From positions 159,015-223,014 of the forward strand of contig QANU01102472.1 in the NCBI GenBank assembly GCA_003254905.1: DNA of 64,000 nt. Direction: 5' to 3'. Numbering within the stretch: the first letter of the stretch is position 1; each line of letters begins with the position of its first letter. The notes below the pieces were generated by a model. The model saw only the letters and a list, made by a program, of their open reading frames with translations, ran no database searches and was not told the DNA's origin. This DNA is from Nissolia schottii (Eukaryota; Streptophyta; Magnoliopsida; Fabales; Fabaceae). Below, piece after piece: positions 34,571 to 47,360 of this stretch. A program made the position numbers and the translations under genes.

Positions 34571-36251
34571 ATGAAACATTAATAATAATAACATGGAGTA
34601 AATAATATATATCAATTATATACTCCGAAGGAAAGTAGAAGATAGTTACGTCTTTTTAAGAAGAGGAAAGGCACACTAGTATTAATATAGGACAACTCAG
34701 ATCGTCTCACAAGGAAGTAATTAGAATCAATTCAAGTAAATTGGGGTTGTTAAAACGAATTCATGTGATGAAAATTAACAATTAATTAAAGTAATATCAT
34801 GCATATGATTCTTCCAAGATCAATGATTAATTATCATTCGTTCCTAATCAAACGTTCATAAGAGGGGGTTATTGTTTATTAGTTAGAGATCTCTAACTCA
34901 CGATCGTTTTCTCCTAAGCATTAACTAGTACAAGAATTAAAAATCGAGACCTGGTCTCAAATACATATACTAATTTTGTTTCCCAATTGCATAACTTAAT
35001 CCGATCAGATTAATTCCCTTTAGCGCCTTGGATAATTTTCATTGACCAACTTGAATTATCAATCCTAACAATCTTAATTCAACAAATACTACTATCATCA
35101 AGATTTATTAATTTAGAATTAAACGATAATTAATAGCGTGTGATTGTTATGTTATCAATAAGAGAATGAGAGAGAATTATGAATCATCAGTAAGTACATG
35201 AATCTCTAATTAATTTTAATCCTAAAATTACTGCATGTAAGGTATCAAGAAACTACTCCATAGGTGGAAGATACAAACTCATAATGATAAATAAAGCAAG
35301 AATAAACAAACATAAAAATTAAGAACCTAAATTGAAATTAACAAAAGAACGAAGTCGAACACAAAGGAACTCAAACGTTAACATGAGAGCACCAACAATC
35401 CTCGAATGAAAATAAACTATCTAAGCACCACTAACAAAGACCTAAGGTGCTGGAAAATAAAGAGAAAGTGTAGAGAAAATAATCTAACGAGACAGAGTAT
35501 AAGTTGTGTGTTTATCCTTCACTCTATGTCTATTTATAACTTGAAGGAGTTCAAAAATAGGGTTTCAGATCTGCACAGGCAAAAATTATTCACGTTGTGG
35601 GAGCGCTGCAACGACACGGGTTTTCCAGCATTGCAGCATTGTGGATGCGCTACAACGAGCTTTTGAAGCCTCTTGCTTGCTCTCCACTCCACTCTATTCT
35701 TTCTATCTTAGATCCTTTTGCACCACTTCTAGCACCAGTACTCGATCACCTGTGATTCTAATAACTCAAACCCGAGACGTTAAACGCACAGGTTACTCGA
35801 GATAATAGAAAGCCATTCAAAATGGTGCATTTAATTACATGTTCCATAATTTAACATAAAAGAGGATAATGCACAAAACATATCATTTAAACATTAAAAT
35901 CACACATTTTTAGGATACACATGTTCAATTACGAAATAATGAAATGGGGTATAAAACCCCCTATAAAGTCTTATACCTCAATGGAATCCCATCCAATAAT
36001 AGATGGGATATGGAGAAATTCTTAATTGTATACAAGTCTAACACATCATTTTTAGACATACTCACAATAAAAGTAAGTTTCACTTAATGAAATCCATAAC
36101 TTTTTAGGGGAACACATGATGAAGGTAATATGACCCACTTTTATTGTCAATGTACCTAAAAATTATGTGTTAAACTTGTGTCCAACTAAAAATTTCTTTA
36201 GAGCGTGAGTCAACATGATATCTCACACCAAAAGAATACAAATATCATTTA
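34571..36251. other. Spacer, possibly transposon-derived
   Basis: No ORF of note. The texture (ordered, moderately AT-rich, with GAGACCTGGTCTC-like palindromes near 34948) resembles the non-coding part of an old retroelement, but no LTR, primer site or coding domain was found. This is only an impression. Confidence 0.35.
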
Positions 36252-37004
36252 GGTAGCGTTTCCAATGTGTATTTCAAAAAGCAACACATTGGATTTGCAC
36301 CCTAGTTTTAACCATTGATCAAGTTTAAAAATCAAGTTGATGGTTATTATAACATGTACTTCTACTATGATACTCCATATCATTTTTGGACTACTTATAT
36401 GACACTAGATCAACCGATTTTATTATTTTGTTTTCTAATTTGTAAAATATAAAAAAAGACAATCTTACCCATTCATCATCATCATCTCCATTTTCTTCTT
36501 TCCTCAATTCTCACTCATGTGTCCTATCCTCACTCCACTACACCCCCCTTTCCATTACTCCAAATCTTCTTCTTCTTCCCTTTACTTCACACTAAACAAA
36601 TCACACTGAAAGACCAAACCCTCCCTTTCTTCAATGGAATCTCATATTCCAAAGAAGCCATTCAGAGTACCATTAATTTTGGAAAAGAAAAAGAACATGC
36701 AAATACCGTTATTTCTTGTTCTCTGTATTTTCTCTGTAGTCTTTATTATGTCCCTTTGCTCGTTTAATCAAGATGTTTATCAGTGATGATGACTTTCTTC
36801 ATGCAACCTCACAAGTTGGCCTTTCATTTGAGTTAGAAACAACTTGGTGGAATTGATGGTTTTGACTTGAAAATTTGATTTATAACGAGGGGTAAAATAG
36901 ATTTTTATTAATTAATAAATTAAAAGGTATAAATATGTTGTATCGGGTGACTTATGGTAGGCATCCAATGTGCTGCTTTTTTACATGTACATTGAAAATG
37001 CTAC
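36252..37004. mobile_element. Non-autonomous Mutator-like element with 10-bp TSD
   Basis: The exact direct repeat ATATCATTTA (36242-36251 and 37005-37014) flanks an element whose ends are inverted repeats. The left is GTAGCGTTTCCAATGTGTAT then AAGCAACACATTGG; the right is CCAATGTGCTGC then TACATTGAAAATGCTAC. A 9-11-bp target duplication with ends of this length fits Mutator-like elements. No transposase is present. The interior is pyrimidine-rich like a plant leader and contains a 50-codon ORF. Confidence 0.82.
36634..36786 (+). CDS. 50-residue ORF inside the Mutator-like element
   Basis: Reads MESHIPKKPFRVPLILEKKK and then a hydrophobic stretch (IPLFLVLCIFSVVFIMSLC), which is the shape of a type II signal anchor. 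A leader-like C/T-rich segment lies upstream. It could be the first exon of a gene captured by the element (a Pack-MULE). I do not recognise the parent gene, and the ORF may be a non-functional fragment. Confidence 0.3.
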   Translation: MESHIPKKPFRVPLILEKKKNMQIPLFLVLCIFSVVFIMSLCSFNQDVYQ

Positions 37005-37071
37005 ATATCATTTATATGATAAAAATATATGTGCAGTAGGGTCACATTTTAAGTGTACCACTTCTAAAAGA

Positions 37072-38021
37072 GCATTTTTAATGTGCACTTCATAAAACCT
37101 GTTATATCGAGTTTTTCTTTTTGTAATTTGAATCTTTTTTGTAATATTAAAGACCATGATACTTGTCTTATTAAATCAAATTTTCTTTTCTCTACCCTTC
37201 ATTTCTTTTCTCTATTTTCCAGACCCATATATATCCGACAGCCTCTCCTCCTCCGCCATCCACATCTCACCACTTTGCACTCCACACACTAAATCCATGA
37301 GTCATATCTGCTGCCACTATATATAAACAGCCATGCTATAAAATGTTGAATCATGGGCTACAAAAAAACAAAACACACTATGCCTACATTAAACTTGTTG
37401 CTCAGAAAACATTAACGAGACCGTTTGAAAACAAAGAACAACCACTGCACTACACTACACAACAGCACAAACCACCAGCTAGCTGTCACCAATTGCCCTG
37501 CAGCAAACGCACACTAAATTTCTTCTAAATAGCCTGATAACACACAAAAAAAAATTAATTATCTAAATCCAAAATCACAACTACAAACTCATCGATCCTT
37601 AATCACATAATCCACCACAAACTAGTAATTGTAGTTATATTTGTAATGGGCTCAACAATTCAGTCAAGCCTTTTACTAACCACTCCATGACTACGTTCCT
37701 CTCCTTCCACCTCATATGGTCCATACATACTCTTTAAATATTTTTCACTCAACGACTGTGTTTCACCGCCTTTGTCGTTTAATACCTCTACTTTCTCCAT
37801 GAATGTCCTTAATGGTAAATAAACACTGACTCCATTTTCTTATTTTTTTAATATCAAAATAATATTAACATGTAAACTTGTTTCTCCATGCAAGGTCTAA
37901 CTGTTGTCTTCTTCACCTTAACAACACTACTTATTTTTTAACTGTTAGATCAAAATTACACCCAATTCAATGGTTTACAATGTGATTTAGTATGAAAAAA
38001 GTAAGTGTACATTAAAAATGC
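37072..38021. mobile_element. Inverted-repeat element, about 950 bp
   Basis: The left end GCATTTTTAATGTGCACTTC and right end GTAAGTGTACATTAAAAATGC are inverse complements with two or three mismatches. The end sequence resembles that of the element just to the left (GCATTTTCAATGTAC), so the two may be related. No target duplication was found and no coding sequence is seen. Confidence 0.5.
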
Positions 38022-38212
38022 GTTTTTTGTTTCTTTAAAGTTGAACGCCTAAAACATGACGATGCAGTAGTGATCAATTTTACGATCTCATGAATAATGG
38101 TTTACGTTCTGTGTCTAACAAACTCTCTGATTTTTTATCCTTATTAATAAAGATGGTAGTAATAAAGGATGGGAGGCTTACCCGACTCTTAAAATCTTTG
38201 GTTTGAAAAAGG

Positions 38213-38373
38213 ATAATGTTACGTAAACAATAAAAATGGACAATATATAAAAATATAATAATATGTAAATACATAAGTAGAGTATAATAATTATGTAAGG
38301 TTTATATACACTTATATGTTATATTTTTATAAGTTGTTTATTTTTATTAATTTTATTGTTCAAGTAGCATTAT
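38213..38373. mobile_element. MITE family B, copy 1
   Basis: The left arm (ATAATGTTACGTAAACAATA then ATATATAAAAATATA) is the inverse complement of the right arm (TATATTTTTATAAGTTG then CAAGTAGCATTAT). The same arms occur at 54963-55122. Confidence 0.65.
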
Positions 38374-39041
38374 GTAATTAAAAAATAAAAGGTACATTAA
38401 AAGTTCTCCTTTTCCCCCTTGTCATCATATTAAATAATTGGACCAACGGTTATGGTTTTGAACTTTTGATTCGGTCAGCAAAGTTTAGTTGGCAGTTGGC
38501 ACATTTAATTTATTATTATATATATTTTTATTTTTGCAATTGTCTCTTTATGGGAGTGTAGACAATGAGAGTACTCTATTACATAATTTTTCACTAACTC
38601 CACTCATCAGATGCTACTAAAATTTGTTATCTTGGGGAGTAGTGGTTTAAAGATAATATAACCCTTTAACCACACCAAGATATTGTTTCACCAATGAGTT
38701 CTCGCATTATTTTAGAAAATTACAAGTTGCAAATTATTAAATTCTAAGGAAAAGGTTGCTCCTCAAAATTCCATCATCTCTCCTGCTTCACTTGTCTAGT
38801 TCTTCCAAAATCCAAAAGACAACAACACCGGAGACTCAAGGAAAATTCACAATTATATGAAACATCTATAACCATATATCATTAATTAGTAAAGCATAGA
38901 AAATATGTCATTACAAATTCACAAAGCTTAATTTCCATACCCATTGCGTTATTGAAAAAGGGAAGAAGAAAAGCAACTAGTTTAATTAACATTAAGAAAA
39001 ATGAATTAGAATTCAAAATCTATAATGAAGGTGGATGATGA
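38374..39041. other. Spacer, nothing recognised
   Basis: AT-rich; the part near 39000 should hold the 3' untranslated region of the micropeptide gene. Confidence 0.5.
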
Positions 39042-39251
39042 TCAGAAGTGGCAGCCACAACAAAGGTAGAAGAAGCACAAGGTGGAGACAAGGACGACGG
39101 CCTCAACCGCCGAGAGTATCTTGAAAACGACGGTGTCCATGATCGTCGTTTGAAGACGGTCGAACCGCTTCCACCGCAACGCAGATAACCTGAATGGCCA
39201 CAACTCCTTGCTCATCACCTTCTTCGGCCACAAGCTCCTCTTCTTCCCCAT
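39042..39251 (-). CDS. 69-residue membrane micropeptide
   Basis: Intronless ORF starting MGKKRSLWPKKVMSKELWPF: a strongly basic N-terminal half (RLSALRWKRFDRLQ), then one hydrophobic helix (about residues 41-65, VVFKILSAVEAVVLVSTLCF) and a Cys-rich end (YLCCGCHF). This suggests a tail-anchored membrane peptide with a basic cytosolic part. It has an appropriately placed TATA box upstream and less AT than the spacer, which supports a real gene. I do not recognise the family; it is not an obvious DVL/ROTUNDIFOLIA peptide. Confidence 0.6.
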   Translation of the reverse strand: MGKKRSLWPKKVMSKELWPFRLSALRWKRFDRLQTTIMDTVVFKILSAVEAVVLVSTLCFFYLCCGCHF

Positions 39252-39347
39252 ATATCAATCAAACAATAAATTAAATTACACTAACCCTCTCTTTCTTTCT
39301 TTCTTTGAGTTGGTGTTGTGTATGGGAAAAGGGTGAATGAGGCTATG

Positions 39348-39358
39348 CTTTTATATAG
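39348..39358 (-). promoter_or_regulatory. TATA box of the micropeptide gene
   Basis: CTATATAAAAG on the minus strand about 100 bp upstream of the ATG. A GAAAG repeat on the same strand (39290-39308) lies in the predicted leader. Confidence 0.6.
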
Positions 39359-39359
39359 A

Positions 39360-41125
39360 ATAACTGAGAAGCTTTGGACGCTTTCAAAGCAAAAAAGGGA
39401 AGTGTTGCTAGCTGTTTGGCACCGGCCGGTCCCATGGAATTGGTTTTAACCCTATTATTTTAAAGATAGCATTGCACTTTATTTTTTGGAGCTTGCTTTT
39501 TGTCATGTTTCTTAACTGGCCCTCTCAAAACACTTTGGCTCTCACCATCAAAAATATTATTGCACTAATTAATCTCACTTGTAATTAACTTAGTGACCAA
39601 ATATATTATATCCGACTTGAAATTTTTTCACCAAGTTTGCACTTAATTGGGTTGTTGCAGCGGCCTAGTTGATGCGTATTTGATCGGGATGTAGTATCAG
39701 TAGTGTTTACCATGAATGTTTGTCAAACTTGCTTAGGGGAGCAAGTCGATGTTGGGTCTCACATTTGAGAGGAGAGGTTGTTATGTTGCAAATGTAAATG
39801 TAATAGTTCAACATCGATAAACTTTGACCTAAATGAAATGTATATATTTAAGAAAACTCATAAACTCATTGTTTTAAGATTTTTTTTATCAAGATGTGAC
39901 GTTTAACCTATTTTGTGTCTCAGGACAGACTCACTCCAATTAATGTTTGAGATCATCTTCGATTAAAAGCATTTTTGAAGTTTATGAATGCATTAAAATC
40001 AATCAGTAAGTGACTTCACTAGCTAGTAATCTTCTTTTTAAAGTTCGAGCACCAATTTCCCCGCAATGTTGTCGTGCAAGATGATTTAGACTTGGCATCA
40101 GTTATCTTTTTTCCTGTCTTGAGCCAAGGCTTCATAATGTTGGAGTGAGAAAAAGAAACTACATATCGTGGCATAATCAAAATAAAGGAATAAGTAGGTC
40201 TTCTTTCTTTTTTTGAAAAGGTAAATATACTACCACACTTAGTTAGTTCAGTCACTTGGACTTTAACTCTTATTTTTCTTAATCAAAATTTTAATTTTAA
40301 ATTTTATAAATAAATAAAAAATAGTATTGGATGAACTTTATCTTTATAATCGATTGACTTAAATTGAGCTAATTTGGACAGAGTCCAATAAACATTTTAT
40401 GTCAATTCAATTAAAAATAAAAAGTAAAGTTCACACCATACTTTGGACCATATTTTTTTTTTTTATCACACTACTGAAATGAAGCATTGGTGTTCGTTTG
40501 TGTAATTTTCAATACAGCTGCTATTAAATTTACACCAGATTCTTGTCAACATCATCACCATTTGTCTTTCGTATACCATTTCAATTTTGAATACCTGCAT
40601 GATTTGTAGGAATTCTTAAACAAAAACCCAGGAAGAAAAAATGAAAAGAAAAATTGGAGAACGATCTATTGGACTACTATATATAATCAGTTCATTTTCA
40701 TCCGTGTCTTATATATCTCCAATTACAGTCCAAAAAATTAAGGACCGAATAAACTTACAAAACGACATTTTTCAGTGAAACTATTATTGCATAGTTATCC
40801 TTTAAGGTACTAGTCAACAAAAACTACACTATCAAATGAAAAAATAAATTATTTGAATGAGAAAATTTAGAAAATATCTAATTCCTAGAAAATAATGTCT
40901 TTTTCTTAAGAAAAATCTGTAAGGAAAATATCTGTAAAAAATATCTGAGTGTCATCTTAACGTCATATTAGTCTAACATAACAACATATAATTCAACGAT
41001 AGCATTTTATAATGTGATAATATTATTAATGTAAACAACAATGTATTATTCTATATATTATTCAATTAATGAGTTTAACATCTCATGTTATTATTGATTT
41101 ATTAAATGATATCAACTCAAAATGA

Positions 41126-41166
<41 letters not shown>

Positions 41167-42471
41167 ACTTGGCATGACACTAGTGTTACTCTTAAATAAA
41201 AAAATAAATTCTCTCAATTAAATTTTTTGTTATGTAATTTTAAGTGTAATTTTTTATCATTAATTAATAATTTATGTGTTTATATATGACATAAATAATA
41301 AATAAATTAATGATTACATTTTTTTAAGAATCATCTCTCCTAAAAATCTAAAGTGATAGAGTAGGGCAATTTTATATTATATCTTTCACAAACTTTACAA
41401 TGTATGTCTAGAAAATCAATTGAGAGAGAATACATCTTCAATGAAACAACATCATGTGAGAGATCCACGCTGTGGTACAGAGTTTACATCATAGATTACC
41501 AAGTTGGTTTTGTTTGTCTTCAGTATTTGTCTCACCGCAGGGTGTTGAAAAGACAAATTAACTTGCATTAATTCATTTTGTTCCCTAAAATTGAGATCAT
41601 TTTGATTAAGATTACTCAGAAAGGGGTCAATCAAATCATATAAATGCTAAGAGTTAGACGTTAGCTAAAGCAAATTGCCGTTTTTTCCCTACAGTACAGG
41701 TCAATTGCATAACGGCTATAGTACCAGTAAATTTATAATTATCGTTAGCAAATCAAATATAAATATTTAATTTTAATGTACAGTCAATACATAAAATGAA
41801 ATTAAGCACGTATTAAAATTATAATTAACATAAAAAATAATACTATAGAAACCTTGTATGGACCATCAATTTCAAGTAAGTAATTACATAAATCTGACAT
41901 TCAAAACCAATTGAAATTTGGTCTAATAAAGGCTAATCTACCATAAAGTGAAAAATTGTAACAACCAGCTCACTTGCTGCAGAAAGTGAGATCCACAGTA
42001 TGGAATTAATACCGATAATAATCTCAATCTCAGTCAATCATAATAGCAATCGAATGACCCCAAAACTAAAATTGAAAACTCAATAACTATGAAAAGCTCT
42101 TGGTTTAATACTTCTATACTGTCATTTGGGTTTATTGGGCCTATTTGAAACATTACATTGGGCTTATTAGGCATATTAAAGTGTTTGACAGTACTCAACT
42201 ATAATTGCCTAATAAATGTACCAAAGTTATATATATTAGCAATAGAATTGTACCCTTCTTATTAATCCCTGAATTTTATCATGATGTAAAATTTCCAAAT
42301 CCTATTCTAAACCATCTTCAACTTTAATGATACTTATTGTGAATGGTATGAGGTAACTTGAAAGGGAATGAGATTACTTGGACGTGATGGATGAATGGGG
42401 AGGTCCTTTGATGGAAGCTCTAACGTTTAGCCTGTGTTTGGTGATTGAATATAGCGGATTGTACTTTTAAG
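39360..42471. other. Gene-poor spacer
   Basis: No supportable gene. An (ATA)n microsatellite lies at about 41126-41164. The stretch 39660-40250 has a higher GC content and reads like decayed transposon sequence, but no domain or terminal repeat was found. Confidence 0.5.
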
Positions 42472-42975
42472 CATGATTGTTAAACTCTCGAGTTTATGAT
42501 TTTATTACACAAAACGAGTTAACACTTATTTAAACTATTTTTTGGTAAACTTGTACGAGTTTAAGTAAACTCTCGATTCTACTAGCGAGTTTACAAGTTA
42601 AAATCTACATACGAGTTTACATCAAAATATACAAATTTTGTAACTTTATTAGATACTTACCTAACTTTGTTTATATTAGATAATGTATATTAGTTTATTT
42701 AGCTAATTTCATATATTTATCATAATTGAGCTATGTTTTATTGAATTATAAATTAATATAGACACTAAATAAAATTTTATGATATTTCTTTCATTAATTT
42801 AATTTAAAGTTAACATTATTCAATTTTAATTATAAATACAATATTTAATCAAGTTTAATTCCTACTTATATTGCTTATAACATATTTTTTTACGTATGTA
42901 AACTCATACGAGTTTACGATTCGAGTTTGCTGAGACTTCACAAGTTTACTTTAACTCTCGAGTTTGACAACCTTG
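42472..42975. mobile_element. Decayed hAT-like MITE, about 504 bp
   Basis: The left end CATGATTGTTAAACTCTCGAG and the inverse complement of the right end, CAAGGTTGTCAAACTCGAG, match with few changes. Imperfect 8-bp flanks CTTTTAAG (42464-42471) and CTTGCAAG (42976-42983) agree at six of eight bases. The subterminal word CGAGTTTA recurs in both orientations. Confidence 0.6.
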
Positions 42976-43804
42976 CTTGCAAGGATGCTTTGATGCTTAA
43001 ATAAGTACAAACTTTAGGTGGGTATATATTTTGCATATTGAATAAGTGATACATGAATGACCTAGGATCATGTGCTTAGGATTAGACAGGTTGGGAGTGA
43101 TCGTCCCTGATATCTTGGAGCACAGCTGCCTCCTTCCATCTCAAGCTAGTTGCCATGTTGCTATTTTAAGGCAGATAAGGTGCTATAGCTTTGGCGATTT
43201 GATTAGGTTGAACATTTGGTTTAAACTGTGATTGACCCAGTGAACTCTTTGCTTGGTCTAGGCTTGTTGTGCCGCCAGGCCTCGGGTCGATGTGCATTGA
43301 CAATCCACTGTTGAGTAGAGGGGTTCCTTGGGCCCTTGCATATTTGGCAATAACAGGTTGTTATATATGCTAACCAATTACAAAAGTGTTATTTGTATAC
43401 TAATTTTGATGTAGACATCAAATTTCTTATATCACACACATCACGGGTGTGACACTTCACATGATGTGAATGTGAGCCTCATAATGATGTGACTTTGCAA
43501 GATGCCACTAGCACTACAGGCAATGAATGACCTACATGTAATAATTGTTGGAAGAGAATAGATGTTCTAATGTCAAAAATTGTCATGTTTGGTTATGTTA
43601 GAAGATAAAAAAATATAAACATTTGAAAGAAGTTCTATCAATTTTAAGAGAGTTTCACTTATTTAAATTACGTGTCTTTTTTCACTCTTAACATGTTTAA
43701 ACATAATAATTTTTGTCACAAGAAAATTTATTCCCTTATTAAAAAGAGAGCACAAATTAAACACAGAGAGATAACGTCAATAAGTTAAGTTATAGATAAA
43801 CTAG
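42976..43804. other. Spacer with possible transposon debris
   Basis: The part at 43060-43360 has higher GC than its surroundings and may be an old element fragment. No ORF or ends could be defined. Confidence 0.35.
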
Positions 43805-43930
43805 GAGGTATGGTGTAGTATGGTGGTAACTTATATTATTCCTTAATCATGTTGGTGTAGGTTCGATTCTTATTCATAGGAATGAAAAAATATTTTTTAA
43901 CCAACAATTTATCATTTTGTGTGAGCATAA
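43805..43930 (+). mobile_element. SINE-like tRNA-derived sequence
   Basis: An A-box-like TAGTATGGTGGTAAC at 43816-43830 and a B-box-like AGGTTCGATTC at 43859-43869, spaced as in a tRNA. No target duplication found; the 3' limit is uncertain. Confidence 0.5.
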
Positions 43931-46900
43931 TTATTATTAAAAAATTGTCATTACTATCGACACCGATCATGAACTCTCTTTGAGGGCACCAGAAAAAAAA
44001 GTATAGATCATACCAATAGACTCTCTCAGCATTAATGACCATAAATGTCATTTTGTTTCTGACAACAAAATTTCATCATCTTTTTGAGAAAAAGCGCATA
44101 GATACATATACATAGAACTTCTATTACCAATGTTGTCATTTGGATTTGGGAGCTACGCCATGGTAATATGACCAAAGTGACTAATGAAACCTTTTTGGGT
44201 ACGATTTTAGATTTATGAAAAAGATACAAAATAAGTAAAAGAGAGAGTATATATATGCTAATAAAAATGATGTAATGTGGCCTAGATTTTTGTGCAATTT
44301 TATAGTTATCCATTTTTGTATTTTCAAGGTGGTGCATGTGGAATTTTGGAGAGTACCAAAAAGGAATATATGGGAGTTTTATACCTATCTTCTTTTCTAG
44401 ATGCACTAAACCAATGCAGCATTTTCTGACACATTTATATGAATTTTTAATTGAGAATTGACCATTATGTGTTACTAGATTAGCCATTGTTGATCCATCA
44501 TCATGCATCCAAAAAAATAGCCAACATATAGTTCGCGCGTTTGTTTCAACTTTTATTTTTTTTTAAATAAAATTTTAATTTTTGATATAAATTTTAAAAA
44601 TTTTAAAATAGATTTTTTAGACGTTATTATATTTAACTTCTGTAAAAAAATTGAACACATTTTTTTTAGATTCAAATTATTTTAAAAATTTATATAAATG
44701 TACAAAATTAATTATTTCAACCTAAAAAAAATGATTATTTTTACAAACACTCGTGATGCAAATTTTGGTCTCTTGTAATATGATTTTAAGTTTGAATCTT
44801 TGAAATAGAAAAAATATGTGTCAAGAGATTCCTTTCCAAGTATACCTACGTTTGGATCAACTAAATTGATAATTTTTTTAATAATAAAATCCGAATATAG
44901 GTCGCACAACTATTAAAAAAAAAGAAGAAGAAGCCAATACAGTACACAAGCTAAAATACAAGTTATGGCTGATATCGAAAAAAGTTATATCAAAGGCAGT
45001 GGTTCGGGTTGTGGTTTTGCACAACTTGGAATAACTATAATTATGTTCGTCCATAAACAACTAGCAAAGGAGAAAAGTTGCTTAATCACGTGACGTGCAC
45101 ATGATGCACGTGAAGCACCTCAAATATTTAGGAATAAAATAAGAAAATTATTATAACCTTCATTTTTTTTCTCACATATTGAGTCAAAATGTCATAGAAT
45201 ATCTTAAATATAATATAGATTAGATCAAATTTCATGAATCCTATACGACGAGCTAAGATGTGATGGTTGTGAACTTGTGATCAATTAAGTTTTTCTTAGT
45301 AATATACTAATCATTTTCAATTTAACACAAATGATATAATGCATGAAAATTGGTTCAAATGATGATTAAATTTGAATCCAGTGGTTCGAGCATTTTTGTA
45401 ATGTAAAGAGTTCAAATATGCATAAAAGAAAAGTATTGTAGAAAATGAAAAAAAAATTATAAGATGGAAAAATCATTTAAAACTTAAAATCTCGTTGTTT
45501 ATTTTCTTAATATCCCCATTCCCATTTTTTTGCTTTTTTATTTACCGCGTACTTCTATACTAAATTCAAAAGAAAAGAAAAAAAACAATTTAGAGTCTCT
45601 TTGAAGTTAAGACTTAATCACTTTATTCAAAGTTTGAACCATTTAGGATCTCACAAATGTTGATAAAAAGAATGCTACAGAAAAATTTGGATCATGCCCA
45701 AAAATGCTTAGACTCTTGTAATAATGGGTAATTAAAAAAGATAATCTCGATTATTTTCATAAAAATAAACCATGACAAATATTTTTCTTACTATTCTAAA
45801 AAATAAAGGATTAAAATTTATTTTCTTATTTAACAAGTGAATTTTTTAAAAATTAAATATTTGTCAGATTTTTTATAAAAAAAATTAAGAAGTTTATCAC
45901 TTGTTAAACCACTTATTAATAACTTTCAGTATGATTACTTATAAAAGAGAAGGAAAGCAAAGGTTTTGTCTGGGTCATACATCAATAGAAAATTATGCTT
46001 CAAATCAAAGTCTCTGTCACTTCCACCATTGGTGGCTTTTTCTGGCCCCAAAGCCATATTAATAACAATACTACTGCTAATTAAGAAAACGGTTTCCTTA
46101 TTGTAGACCTAAAAATTGACATTGTATATAAGTTATGTAAAGAAATAAGAATTATAAAATAAAAAATAAATATTATCAAATAAATAATTAAGTAATATTA
46201 AATGTATGTGTATTCGTGCAGGTATGAAATAAAAAAATAAATAATATTAAATATACATGTATCTATGTACACATAAATATTTAATATAATATTTATTTTT
46301 TTATTTTATAAATTTTTTTTTGAGTACACACAAAGTATTAATTACAACCGTTGGAATTTAGAGTGCAAAAGTCAAACATGAAGACATAAAGTCAAACATG
46401 AAGACATCTCACACTATATCGCAACGTCTTGTTTTTATTTTTTCAAATCACCTAGAAATTTAATTTCGCTTAATATATGTTTTTTTTCCATAAGTTGACA
46501 ACTAATATACAAGAGGACGCGGGATTAATATTATGTTTTAATTAATAATTTTCTTAATTAAGCTTGTTGTATAGCCACGGTTTAATCTTTCAATATGCAT
46601 GAACTCTATCAAATTCACACTTAAGGCTTTTAAAAAAAATTTCCATATACTTAATCTAATTTCTTTTTATTTTTTATTTTCTAAAAGTCATGGATTAATT
46701 AAGTTACACTAGTTTTTTTTTTTCTATTTAATTTCAGATTCAGAGTCATAAAAGATCTTATGCTATTATATATACGCGCATCTATTAATTCTACACTATC
46801 CTTTTTTTTAATGATAATATTCTTTTGATTGATTGCTAAATTATATTGCAATTAAACATCACTATACAATAATGAATTTTAAAATCGGAGACCAAAACTG

Positions 46901-47360
46901 GAGTACCTTCTAGCCAAACAAAAAATGCCATAGAAAAAATAATTTCCTTTAAATTTCTTAAAAGGAGTAGTTAATATTTAGAGGATTCATGTGGTGATGC
47001 ATGTATTTTTAAAACTAAATAAGATTTTACTTAGCAAAAGTTTTTTTTACGCAATTATTTAATTAAATATTGACATATAAGTAAGAATAGTTGAATATAT
47101 CTTTCTTTACTTTAAAAGTCATATTGTGTGTATATATAATAATTTAATGATTTGATTTGATAATTGTACATAGTTTTCTTTGATATTTGAAAATTGAATG
47201 AGATTTTAACATAGAACCTCATACATACTATCCAAATCCTTTATTATATTACATAGTACGTAATTAAACTATTTTTTTATTTAATTTAGATTTCCATAAG
47301 TTTACCATTTCAAAATCAGGCCTCTTTACATTTCTATAGGTTGTAGTATAACTATATATC
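43931..47360. other. Gene-poor spacer
   Basis: Very AT-rich. The 158-codon minus-strand ORF at 44032-44508 has no recognisable signature and is probably chance. A 20-bp perfect tandem duplication lies at 46368-46407. Two CACGTG boxes lie at 45087 and 45107, but no gene is close. Confidence 0.5.

Noticed and set aside
34571..35900. Possible LTR retrotransposon
   Set aside because: The texture suggested one, but no LTR pair, primer-binding site, polypurine tract or coding domain could be found.
40019..40255. 78-codon minus-strand ORF
   Set aside because: No family match; lies in a region that looks like old transposon debris.
44032..44508. 158-codon ORF on the minus strand
   Set aside because: AT-rich, no recognisable family or domain, and no supporting neighbours; probably a chance ORF.
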